The translations under genes were made by a program, and so were the position numbers. Shown in pieces: positions 58,325-64,000 of a stretch of 64,000 nt of DNA (the first letter of the stretch is position 1; each line of letters opens with the position of its first letter). Below the pieces are notes generated by a model that worked only from the letters and a program-made list of their open reading frames with translations, did not search any database and was not told where the DNA came from. The DNA comes from DASUCS01 sp041166745 (GTDB lineage Bacteria > Actinomycetota > Acidimicrobiia > Acidimicrobiales > JACDCH01): NCBI GenBank assembly GCA_041166745.1, contig JBEEGH010000023.1:53622-117621 (forward strand), in the 5' to 3' direction.

Positions 58325-58642
58325 GTGCCCGAAGAGGAGAAGTCGATTCCCCAGGTCCTGACCGAGCTGTGGGAGATGTTGGTCTCCTACGCCAAGCAGG
58401 AGACCGTCGAGCCGCTCAAGGGCCTCGGCCGGTTCGTCGCGTTCGGTGTCGCCGCCGCATTGCTCGGCGGGATCGGCATCATCCTGCTCACGCTCGCGGG
58501 ATTGCGGGGACTACAGACGCACAGCGATGGGCACCTCGATGGCAACCTGAACTGGGTCCCATACCTGGCCGCCCTTGTGTTACTGACCGCGTTGATTGCG
58601 ATTGCGGTCAACCGAATCAAGCCGAAGAGGAGTCCGCGATGA
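58325..58642 (+). CDS. Small membrane protein of the actinobacterial holin-like (Phage_holin_3_6) type
   Basis: A 105-residue protein with an N-terminal amphipathic part (SIPQVLTELWEMLVSYAKQET) and two membrane helices (FVAFGVAAALLGGIGIILLTLAGL and YLAALVLLTALIAIAVN). This layout fits the housekeeping actinobacterial 'holin-like' family, which is not a phage lysis gene here. The GTG at 58325 lies 11 bases after the LON-domain gene. The stop overlaps the next ATG (ATGA). Confidence 0.7.
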   Translation: MPEEEKSIPQVLTELWEMLVSYAKQETVEPLKGLGRFVAFGVAAALLGGIGIILLTLAGLRGLQTHSDGHLDGNLNWVPYLAALVLLTALIAIAVNRIKPKRSPR

Positions 58643-58851
58643 ATGCTCTTCCGAAGGAGATCACGAGAAGAGATCTCGAGACGAAGTTTCGCGAGCTGCA
58701 GGGTGAGGTTTCATCGGCGGGCGATTCGGCGAAGTCGTACGCGCTCGTGGTGGGCGCGGTGGCGGCAGTCGCGGTGGTCGGCGTCGTCTATTTCCTCGGC
58801 CGTCGCCGTGGCAAGAAGCGATCGACGGTGGTCGAGGTCCGTCGTCTTTGA
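58639..58851 (+). CDS. Small membrane protein, 70 aa
   Basis: A 70-residue protein: an N-terminal charged helix (KEITRRDLETKFRELQGEV), one membrane helix (SYALVVGAVAAVAVVGVVYFL) and a basic tail (GRRRGKKRSTVVEVRR). It overlaps the holin-like gene by four bases (ATGA) and the next gene by four bases (TTGA), so three small genes are translated in series. No family is recognised. Confidence 0.65.
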   Translation: MNALPKEITRRDLETKFRELQGEVSSAGDSAKSYALVVGAVAAVAVVGVVYFLGRRRGKKRSTVVEVRRL

Positions 58852-59063
58852 TCGGTCGCTTGATCGGGGCCCTGCGCGGGCGCGGCTTGCGTCAAGGGGT
58901 GATCGGCGGCAATCGCCGCTGGCTCACCATCTGGGCGGTCATCTTCACTGCGCAGACCGTGCACAAGGTCATGAAGCCGAAGCCCGTCGTGGAGCGTTTC
59001 GAGTTGAAGCCCGGTGAGACCGTGGTGATCACCGACCTGGGTGTGCCAGAGTCCGAGCTTTAG
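58848..59063 (+). CDS. Small conserved hypothetical protein, 71 aa
   Basis: A 71-residue frame with a TTG start that overlaps the previous stop (TTGA). It has a basic N-terminus (IGRLIGALRGRGLRQGV), a hydrophobic stretch (WLTIWAVIFTAQTVHKVM) and a beta-like tail (RFELKPGETVVITDLGV) that resembles the end of small POTRA- or OB-like segments only weakly. The stop forms part of a TAGGCT -10 for the following gene. Function unknown. Confidence 0.55.
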   Translation: MIGRLIGALRGRGLRQGVIGGNRRWLTIWAVIFTAQTVHKVMKPKPVVERFELKPGETVVITDLGVPESEL

Positions 59064-59066
59064 GCT
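59061..59066 (+). promoter_or_regulatory. -10 hexamer (TAGGCT) before the ttuB-ttuA-trmI unit
   Basis: TAGGCT begins at the stop of the 71-residue protein and ends eight bases before the GTG at 59075. This implies a separate leaderless promoter for the tRNA-modification set. Confidence 0.5.
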
Positions 59067-59074
59067 GTCCGGCC

Positions 59075-59275
59075 GTGAAGGTCGTCCTGCGCAACCCGCG
59101 CCGCGAGCTCGAGATCGCGGGACCAATCAGCGTGATCGCGCTACTCAACCGTCTCGACCTCAACCGGGAATCGGTATTGGTGATCCAAGGCGACGAACTG
59201 GTGCCCGGTGACGCAATGCTCGACGATGCGCAGACGATCGAGATCCGTCCAGTGATCTCTGGCGGGCTCGCATGA
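59075..59275 (+). CDS. TtuB-like ubiquitin-fold sulfur carrier
   Basis: A 66-residue ThiS/MoaD-type beta-grasp sulfur carrier. It opens KVVLRNPRRELEIAGPISVI, continues ALLNRLDLNRESVLVIQGDE and ends TIEIRPVISGGLA. In Thermus TtuB, ThiS and MoaD the protein ends in Gly-Gly, which is thiocarboxylated; here GG is followed by Leu-Ala, so the C-terminus would have to be processed. It is translationally coupled to ttuA (ATGA overlap), which fits a TtuB role: sulfur donor for 2-thiolation of tRNA T54. A ThiS role is unlikely because no thiamine genes are near. The start GTG is set by TAGGCT eight bases upstream. Confidence 0.78.
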   Translation: MKVVLRNPRRELEIAGPISVIALLNRLDLNRESVLVIQGDELVPGDAMLDDAQTIEIRPVISGGLA

Positions 59276-60204
59276 AATGCCGCGTGTGTCGCGGCCCGGC
59301 AGTGATCGACGTGCGCCGCCAGAACGCGAACTACTGCCGCGACCACTTCTTGCGCATGTGCCGTGACCAAGTCGCCAAGGCCATCCACGACTTCGACATG
59401 CTGCACCCCGGCGAGCGCGTGCTCGTCGCCGTCAGCGGCGGCAAGGATTCGCTCGCGTGCTGGCACATCCTGCGCGAGTTGGGGTACGACGCCGACGGCT
59501 TCGTGATCGCACTCGGCATCGGGGACTATTCCAACGAGTCCACCCAGTTCGCGCGAGCGTTTGCCGAGGAACGCGGGTGGAAGCTGCACGAGTCCAGTTT
59601 GCGCGACGACTACGGATTCGACGTGCCGACCGCATCGAAAGCAACCAATCGAGTGCCGTGCAGCGCTTGCGGGTTGTCGAAGCGCCATCTGTTCGATGAG
59701 GCCGCGCGCGAACACGGCTACGACGTCGTGGCCACGGGTCACAACCTCGACGACGAGGCGGCCGTGCTCTTCGGCAACGTTTTGCGCTGGCAGACCGACT
59801 ATCTCGGTCGCCAACTACCGGTGCTGCCCGCCCGGAACGGGTTTCCTCGCAAGGTGAAGCCGCTCGTGCGGCTCGGCGAGCGAGAGATGGCGGCGTACTG
59901 CGTGCTCACCGGCATCGACTACATCGTCGAGGAGTGCCCGATGGCCGCAGGCAACAAGCACCTCGGCTACAAGGAAGCGCTCAACGCAATCGAGACCCAA
60001 TCGCCGGGGTCCAAGCACGACTTCTACTTTGGCTTTCTCAAACGAGCCTCCGAACGATTTCTCCCCGAGGCCGAGGCGGAGCAGGACGATCTCTTGTCCT
60101 GCGTCAAGTGTGGAGCTCCGACCACGGGCGAGGTGTGCGCGTTCTGCAAGCTCGTCGATCGCTCGAGCGGGCACGAGCCGGTCGTGCTGCGGGAGCGTCG
60201 TTGA
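59272..60204 (+). CDS. ttuA: tRNA 2-thiolation enzyme TtuA
   Basis: Catalyses transfer of sulfur to T54 (m5s2U54, 2-thioribothymidine) in the T-loop of tRNA. Visible are an N-terminal zinc knuckle (KCRVCRGPAV), the PP-loop SGGKDS (55-60), RVPCSACGLSKR with C130/C133, ATGHNLDDEAAVLFGN, C222 in VEECPMAAGNK and a C-terminal zinc ribbon (CVKCGAPTTG, CAFCKLVD). C130, C133 and C222 are the three Cys that hold the iron-sulfur cluster in Thermus TtuA, and the numbering coincides. At 310 residues the length is normal. The ATG overlaps the sulfur-carrier gene (ATGA) and its stop overlaps trmI's start (TGATG). Confidence 0.93.
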   Translation: MKCRVCRGPAVIDVRRQNANYCRDHFLRMCRDQVAKAIHDFDMLHPGERVLVAVSGGKDSLACWHILRELGYDADGFVIALGIGDYSNESTQFARAFAEERGWKLHESSLRDDYGFDVPTASKATNRVPCSACGLSKRHLFDEAAREHGYDVVATGHNLDDEAAVLFGNVLRWQTDYLGRQLPVLPARNGFPRKVKPLVRLGEREMAAYCVLTGIDYIVEECPMAAGNKHLGYKEALNAIETQSPGSKHDFYFGFLKRASERFLPEAEAEQDDLLSCVKCGAPTTGEVCAFCKLVDRSSGHEPVVLRERR

Positions 60205-60968
60205 TGTTCGCAGCCGGAGACAAGGTGCTGCTCATCGACGCCAAGGAGCGGCGCTACCTCATCACCCTCACGGAGGGCGGGGAGTTCCACTCGCACACCG
60301 GCGTGCTCGCGCATGCGGAGCTCATCGGCGCCGCCGAGGGATCCGTCTTTCGATCGTCGCGGGGCTCGCGCTTCACCGCCTTCCGGCCGACGCTCTCGGA
60401 CTTCGTGCTGAAGATGCCGAGAGGAGCTCAGGTCATCTATCCGAAGGATCTCGGGCCGATGCTCTTGCTCGCCGACATCCACGCCGGGGTGCGTGTGCTC
60501 GAGTCCGGAGTCGGCTCTGGTGCGCTGTCGATGGCGATGTTGCGTTCCGGCGCCGACGTCGTCGGCTACGAGTTGCGCGAGGAGTTCGCGGAGCGCGCGA
60601 TCGCGAACGTCGGCAGCTTCTTGGGTGACGACTACGCGGCGCGCTATCGAGTCGAGCTCCGCAACTGCTACGACGGCATCGAGGAGACGAATCTCGATCG
60701 CGTCGTGCTCGACTTGCCGGAGCCCTGGCAGGTCGTCAAGCACGCCGAGCGCGCGTTGCGCTCCGGGGGGATCTTCCTCTCCTACACACCGACGATCGTG
60801 CAGGCCGCACACCTGAGGGAGACGCTCGAAGGCAGCCGGTTCACCATGTCGGAGACGATCGAGGTGCTGCATCGTTCATGGCACATCGAGGGTCAATCCG
60901 TCCGACCCGATCACCGGATGGTGGCGCACACGGGCTTCCTCACGGCTGCGCGCTTACTCGCCGGGTAA
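60204..60968 (+). CDS. trmI: tRNA (adenine(58)-N(1))-methyltransferase TrmI
   Basis: Methylates A58 in the tRNA T-loop. The 254-residue enzyme has the TrmI layout: an N-terminal beta domain (LIDAKERRYLITLTEGGEF), IIYPKDLGPMLLL-like VIYPKDLGPMLLLADI, SAM motif I VLESGVGSGALSMAMLRSG, the acidic motif VGYELREEFAERA and the DRVVLDLPEPWQVVKHAERALR region, with YTPTIVQA later. The start ATG overlaps the ttuA stop (TGATG). In Mycobacterium tuberculosis the orthologue (Rv2118c) lies near mpa, as here. Confidence 0.95.
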   Translation: MFAAGDKVLLIDAKERRYLITLTEGGEFHSHTGVLAHAELIGAAEGSVFRSSRGSRFTAFRPTLSDFVLKMPRGAQVIYPKDLGPMLLLADIHAGVRVLESGVGSGALSMAMLRSGADVVGYELREEFAERAIANVGSFLGDDYAARYRVELRNCYDGIEETNLDRVVLDLPEPWQVVKHAERALRSGGIFLSYTPTIVQAAHLRETLEGSRFTMSETIEVLHRSWHIEGQSVRPDHRMVAHTGFLTAARLLAG

Positions 60969-60980
60969 GAACGAGCGGGA

Positions 60981-62135
60981 GTGGACACCCTCGACCTGAT
61001 CGTGATCGCGTTGGCCGTCGCCGCGGGTGTGGGTGGCTGGCGTCTCGGTTTCGTCGCCAGAGCGGCGTCGTGGATCGGCCTGGGTCTCGGTGTGTACATC
61101 GCGACACGTCTCCTGCCCGTGCTGGGCAATTCGGAGGAAGACCCGCAGCGCCTCCTGTTGCTCGGCATGGTGATCCTGTTCTCGGGCGCGATCATCGGAC
61201 AGGTTGTCGGGCTGGTCGTCGGTGCCCGATTGCGCACCGTGATCCGCAGCCAGCCGATCGTCAAGGCCGACCGCATCGGAGGGAGCGCTGCTGGCGCCAT
61301 CGGCGTGCTCGTCGCGTTCTGGTTCCTGCTCCCGACGCTCTCGCAAACCCCGTCTTGGCCGGCAGAGCAGACGCGCGACTCGAAGATCGCCAGTTTCATC
61401 CACGATCACTTTCCCGAGGCACCCGACACGACGCAGGCGTTGCGACGCGTGCTCGGCCCGCGCGTCTTCGAAGGATTTGGTCCCGCACCGGCGTTGGGTC
61501 CGCCGCCGGCAGAGAGCGGATTGAGCGCGGATCTGGCCAACCAAGTGGCGCGCTCGACGGTCAAGGTCGAGGCGCCCGCGTGCTCACGCATTCAAGATGG
61601 AAGCGGAGCGGTCATCGGCGACGGACTCATCGTCACGAACGCCCACGTCGTGGCGGGCAGCAAACATCCGACGGTGTTCCGTCATCCCGACGGCAAGGAG
61701 CTCGACGCCACCGTCGTTGCCTTCGATCCAGACCGCGACATTGCCATTCTCCGCGTGCCCGACATCGCTCGACCTGCACTTCCACTGGGCGACGGCTCGT
61801 TCAGCATCGGCGGCGTCGGTGCCGTTTTCGGGCATCCGTTCGGCGGTCCGCTCACGCTCAGCCCATTCAAGGTGGGAGACGACACGAAGGCACGAGGCTT
61901 CGACATCTACGATCAGGGCCGCACGACACGCCACATCTATGTCCTGAGTAGCGACCTCGCTCCAGGTGACTCAGGAGGTGCACTCGTGGACCCCAACGGA
62001 AACGTGGAGGGCGTCGCGTTCGCGATCGCTCCCGACCAACCGAACGTGGCGTACGCGCTCGCGCTCGATGAGGTCCGGCCAGTGCTGGAGAGCGCAGGCT
62101 CCGAGGCCGTCAGCACCGGGCCGTGCATTCAGTGA
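60981..62135 (+). CDS. MarP-like membrane serine protease (CvpA + trypsin-like)
   Basis: A 384-residue protein with four predicted membrane helices in the N-terminal CvpA-like region (LIVIALAVAAGVGGWRLGF, LLLLGMVILFSGAIIGQVVGL, ..IGVLVAFWFLLPTL) and a periplasmic trypsin-like domain. Catalytic residues are H222 (NAHVV), D253 (DRDIAIL) and S331 (GDSGGAL). C566-type disulfide positions cannot be judged. MarP of Mycobacterium protects cytoplasmic pH in acid; the same architecture is seen here. It starts 12 bases after trmI, and the next protease's GTG overlaps its stop, so it is in the same transcription direction. Confidence 0.88.
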   Translation: MDTLDLIVIALAVAAGVGGWRLGFVARAASWIGLGLGVYIATRLLPVLGNSEEDPQRLLLLGMVILFSGAIIGQVVGLVVGARLRTVIRSQPIVKADRIGGSAAGAIGVLVAFWFLLPTLSQTPSWPAEQTRDSKIASFIHDHFPEAPDTTQALRRVLGPRVFEGFGPAPALGPPPAESGLSADLANQVARSTVKVEAPACSRIQDGSGAVIGDGLIVTNAHVVAGSKHPTVFRHPDGKELDATVVAFDPDRDIAILRVPDIARPALPLGDGSFSIGGVGAVFGHPFGGPLTLSPFKVGDDTKARGFDIYDQGRTTRHIYVLSSDLAPGDSGGALVDPNGNVEGVAFAIAPDQPNVAYALALDEVRPVLESAGSEAVSTGPCIQ

Positions 62136-63136
62136 CGGATTCGCCGTCGTTCACGCGCGCCGAGCGGTGTCCACGGTGCGGGCAACCGCTTGTCATGGGC
62201 GTGTGCACGTTGTGCGGTCCCGAGCGGAGACCGTCGCCTACGCCCTCCGTCACCTCCAGCTCGCCGACGCTGATCACAGACGCACCACCGCAGCCCCGCC
62301 CCACGCTCGATCCACCGCGCCCCACCGCACCGGCTGACCGCACGCAGACGCTGCTGGCGATCGGAATCGCGCTGCTGATCATTTCGCTGCTCGCGTCGTT
62401 GTTCGTCGTGGCCAAGGTCACGAGCCTCGACAGCAAGCTCAAGGACGAGCGCTCGGCGCGCGCCGAGGCCGAGGCCCGGATCTCCACGCTCGAGGGCAGC
62501 GTGAAGGGGGTGCAGGACGATCAGCAGTCCGTGCACTCGCAGCTCGAGGCGCAAGCCCTCGCGGATCCGACTGCGATCTCGTCGCGGGTGCAGCCATCCG
62601 TCTACACCGTCGAGACCCCCGGTGGATCGCTCGGATCCGCCTGGGTCGTCTCGAGCGATCACGTCACGGCAAGGTTCGTCACGAACTACCACGTGATCGC
62701 AGATGCCTGGGAGAGCGGGATCACCGGAGTGAGCGTGTTCCAGGACGCGGGGCGCACGCTCGACGGCACGATCGAACAGGCGCTGCCAGACGTCGATTTG
62801 GCGCTGGTAGCGGTCGCGGCCGACATACCCGCCCTCAAGCAGAGCAACGAGACACCGCTGCCGGGTGAGACGATCGTCGTGATCGGATCGCCGCTCGGTT
62901 TCGGCGGCAGCGTGTCGACGGGGACGGTGTCCGCCCTGCGGGAGCTCAACGGGATCCACCTGATCCAGTTCGCCGCGCCGACCAGCCCCGGAAACAGCGG
63001 CGGGCCGATTGTGAACGCGCTCGGCGAGGTGATCGGCATCACGGAACTGGACCTCGGACGCGTCATCCAGGGATCAGAGAACGCGAAGTTCGCGATCCCC
63101 GTGAATCAGGTGTGCATCTCGCTGAAGGTTTGCTAG
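62132..63136 (+). CDS. Membrane-anchored trypsin-like serine protease with zinc-ribbon N-terminus
   Basis: A 334-residue protein. It starts with a zinc ribbon (CPRCGQPLVMGVCTLCGP), a Pro/Thr-rich stretch, one membrane helix (LLAIGIALLIISLLASLFVV) and a coiled coil (LKDERSARAEAEARISTLEG). The S1C-type domain follows, with H187 (NYHVI), D222 (PDVDLALV) and S289 (GNSGGP). No PDZ is seen, and the end (NAKFAIPVNQVC) closes the barrel. The GTG at 62132 overlaps the MarP-like stop (GTGA). Both proteases probably act at the envelope; substrates are unknown. Confidence 0.85.
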   Translation: MTDSPSFTRAERCPRCGQPLVMGVCTLCGPERRPSPTPSVTSSSPTLITDAPPQPRPTLDPPRPTAPADRTQTLLAIGIALLIISLLASLFVVAKVTSLDSKLKDERSARAEAEARISTLEGSVKGVQDDQQSVHSQLEAQALADPTAISSRVQPSVYTVETPGGSLGSAWVVSSDHVTARFVTNYHVIADAWESGITGVSVFQDAGRTLDGTIEQALPDVDLALVAVAADIPALKQSNETPLPGETIVVIGSPLGFGGSVSTGTVSALRELNGIHLIQFAAPTSPGNSGGPIVNALGEVIGITELDLGRVIQGSENAKFAIPVNQVCISLKVC

Positions 63137-63381
63137 TCGACTTCGATGAAGATGCATTCGCCGGGGCATTCCTCGGCGGATTCGATCACGGCTTCTTCTT
63201 GGCCAGCGGGGACCACGGCGAGACCTTCGGCACCTTGGGCGTTGCCCTTGGCGGTGGCGTAGATCTTGTCGCCTTCCTTCACGTAAGCGAGGCCGTCGTC
63301 GAGAAGGGTGAACACGTCGGGCGCGATCTCTTCGCAGAGGCCATCGCCAGTACAGAGATCCTGGTCGATCCAGACCTTCAT
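63133..63381 (-). CDS. Ferredoxin ([3Fe-4S] or [4Fe-4S] type)
   Basis: An 82-residue small ferredoxin. It opens KVWIDQDLCTGDGLCEEIAPDVF and closes with EECPGECIFIEVD; the four visible Cys pattern (C..DGLC, CP..C) fits a single-cluster ferredoxin of the kind that serves P450s and other oxidoreductases in actinobacteria. The ATG at 63381 is chosen; the upstream frame to 63447 is not ferredoxin-like. A ferredoxin beside arc/mpa is a recurring arrangement in actinobacteria. It is divergent from arc and converges with the protease gene, overlapping its stop. Confidence 0.9.
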   Translation of the reverse strand: MKVWIDQDLCTGDGLCEEIAPDVFTLLDDGLAYVKEGDKIYATAKGNAQGAEGLAVVPAGQEEAVIESAEECPGECIFIEVD

Positions 63382-63546
63382 GATGCTGTGGCTTCCTCTC
63401 TCGGAAACTGCGCCGCTGTGTTGGAACCTTTGGCCGGCGGGTGACACTACTGCCGGACCTCCCCGTCACTCTAACCCGACGCTCCCAATAAACCCGGAAT
63501 CGACCGGTGGAACTTCCGGCACAGGATGCGGGGAGCGCGCAGTTTC

Positions 63547-63565
63547 CGATACCCACGATGTATCG
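63547..63565. promoter_or_regulatory. Inverted repeat in the arc promoter region
   Basis: CGATAC (63547-63552) and GTATCG (63560-63565) form a six-base inverted repeat separated by seven bases. The region between ferredoxin and arc has no gene and must hold divergent promoters. TATCGT at 63561-63566 can act as a -10 for arc. Operator function is speculative. Confidence 0.35.
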
Positions 63566-63591
63566 TCCCCGCGGCCCCCAATGTGCAGGAG

Positions 63592-64000
63592 GTGGTCCCC
63601 GTCAACGAGCCCGAGTACGAGCGGCGACTCGGCGCCTACGAGACCGAGATGGCACAGCTCCGCGAGCAGTCGAAGGCGCTCGAGGAGGAAGTCATTTCGC
63701 TACGGCGTCGTTTGCAAGATGCGCCCAAGCGGGTTCGGACGCTCGAGGAGCGTCTCCTCGAGACGAAGGGCCAGCTGGCGCAAGCGGTTTCACAGAACGA
63801 GAAGCTGACGTACACGCTGCGAGAAGCGCGCGAGCACATCGCCGCGCTGCGCGAGGAAGTCGACAAGCTCACGCGGCCCCCGTCTGCGTACGGCACGTTG
63901 CTCGGTCGAAACGACGACGGCACGGTCGACGTCTACTCCGGTGGACGCAAGATGCGAGTTGCACTGCATCCCGAGCTGGAGGACGAAGAGCTCGCACGCG
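63592..64000 (+). CDS. arc: Proteasomal ATPase ARC/Mpa (3' partial)
   Basis: The N-terminus of the AAA+ ring ATPase that unfolds pupylated proteins for the proteasome. The window ends after about 136 residues. Visible are the coiled coil that binds Pup (RLGAYETEMAQLREQSKALEE, LEERLLETKGQLAQAVSQNE) and the beginning of the OB domains (PPSAYGTLLGRNDDGTVDVY, GGRKMRVALHPELEDEEL). The AAA domain lies beyond the window. Starts at GTG 63592 or GTG 63583 are both possible; AGGAGG overlaps the first. Dop, Pup and proteasome genes are expected downstream in this lineage. Confidence 0.92.
   Translation, partial: MVPVNEPEYERRLGAYETEMAQLREQSKALEEEVISLRRRLQDAPKRVRTLEERLLETKGQLAQAVSQNEKLTYTLREAREHIAALREEVDKLTRPPSAYGTLLGRNDDGTVDVYSGGRKMRVALHPELEDEELAR

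Noticed and set aside
58325..58642. Holin-like gene as a prophage remnant
   Set aside because: No other phage gene is present; this holin-like membrane family is common in actinobacterial housekeeping loci.
59075..59275. Sulfur carrier as thiamine ThiS
   Set aside because: No thiG, thiF or other thiamine gene is nearby, and the coupling to ttuA indicates tRNA thiolation.
1..64000. tRNA, rRNA, CRISPR arrays, insertion sequences
   Set aside because: I saw no cloverleaf, array of spaced repeats, transposase motif or terminal inverted repeat in the gaps, which are all short.

Overview
This is a high-GC window with dense coding, no rRNA, tRNA, CRISPR array or insertion sequence, and no gene-free stretch longer than about 300 bases. 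The gene content points to an actinobacterium, most likely of class Acidimicrobiia. Supporting evidence is the coenzyme F420 synthase FbiC with an F420-type oxidoreductase, the start of the proteasomal ATPase gene arc/mpa close to trmI, a DUF3151 protein, many GTG and TTG starts, and secreted proteins with Thr/Pro-rich linkers. Class and order are inferences from content, not from a marker gene.

Layout. 1-4.5 kb: the end of a D-lactate/glycolate-type FAD oxidase, two unknown proteins, a glycerophosphodiesterase and a cyclopropane-fatty-acid synthase. 4.6-12.8 kb: aldehyde dehydrogenase, DUF2203, SirB1-like protein, two membrane proteins, an acyl-CoA dehydrogenase behind a TetR-type operator, a histidine phosphatase, a VOC protein, a response regulator, an alpha/beta hydrolase that seems to need an ACG start, and DUF3151. 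13-23.7 kb: lipoproteins, GrpB, flavin split-barrel enzymes, an F420 oxidoreductase, a STAS protein, a Tat-exported amidohydrolase, a metzincin lipoprotein, then MobA, rhodanese and RNase D. 23.7-32.5 kb: a cyclase-ATPase signalling protein, a CsbD/coiled-coil pair behind a sigma-B-like promoter, an alpha-glucosidase, TypA and a secreted TIM-barrel protein.

32.5-40.5 kb: a tight three-gene operon encoding a Cys-rich protein, a McrB-like AAA+ ATPase and a protein resembling DUF2357/McrC. It is followed by a complete glycolate oxidase operon (glcDEF) with a hidden 59-residue gene, then a LOG-family protein coupled to a zinc-ribbon protein. 40.5-54 kb: fbiC, a pentose-phosphate block (tkt, tal, pgl without zwf/opcA), a FIST protein, and a GlcNAc block (nagA, a TetR regulator with a 20-base palindrome, and GH84).

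54-64 kb: ADP-forming acyl-CoA synthetase in two subunits, PBP4-type DacB, a LON-domain protein and three small membrane or unknown proteins. Then comes a coupled set coding for a TtuB-like sulfur carrier, the tRNA thiolase TtuA and the tRNA m1A58 methyltransferase TrmI. Two membrane-anchored serine proteases, a ferredoxin and the 5' end of arc complete the window. In Thermus, TtuA/TtuB and TrmI act on neighbouring T-loop positions, so the three genes probably form a tRNA T-loop modification cassette.

Regulation. Many starts, on both strands, lie 6-8 bases after a TANNNT hexamer without a Shine-Dalgarno sequence. This suggests widespread leaderless mRNAs, and it decides several starts here (VOC at 10369, response regulator at 10814, DUF3151 at 12353, Cys-rich protein at 35153). 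Inside operons, ATGA, GTGA, TTGA and TGATG overlaps are common.
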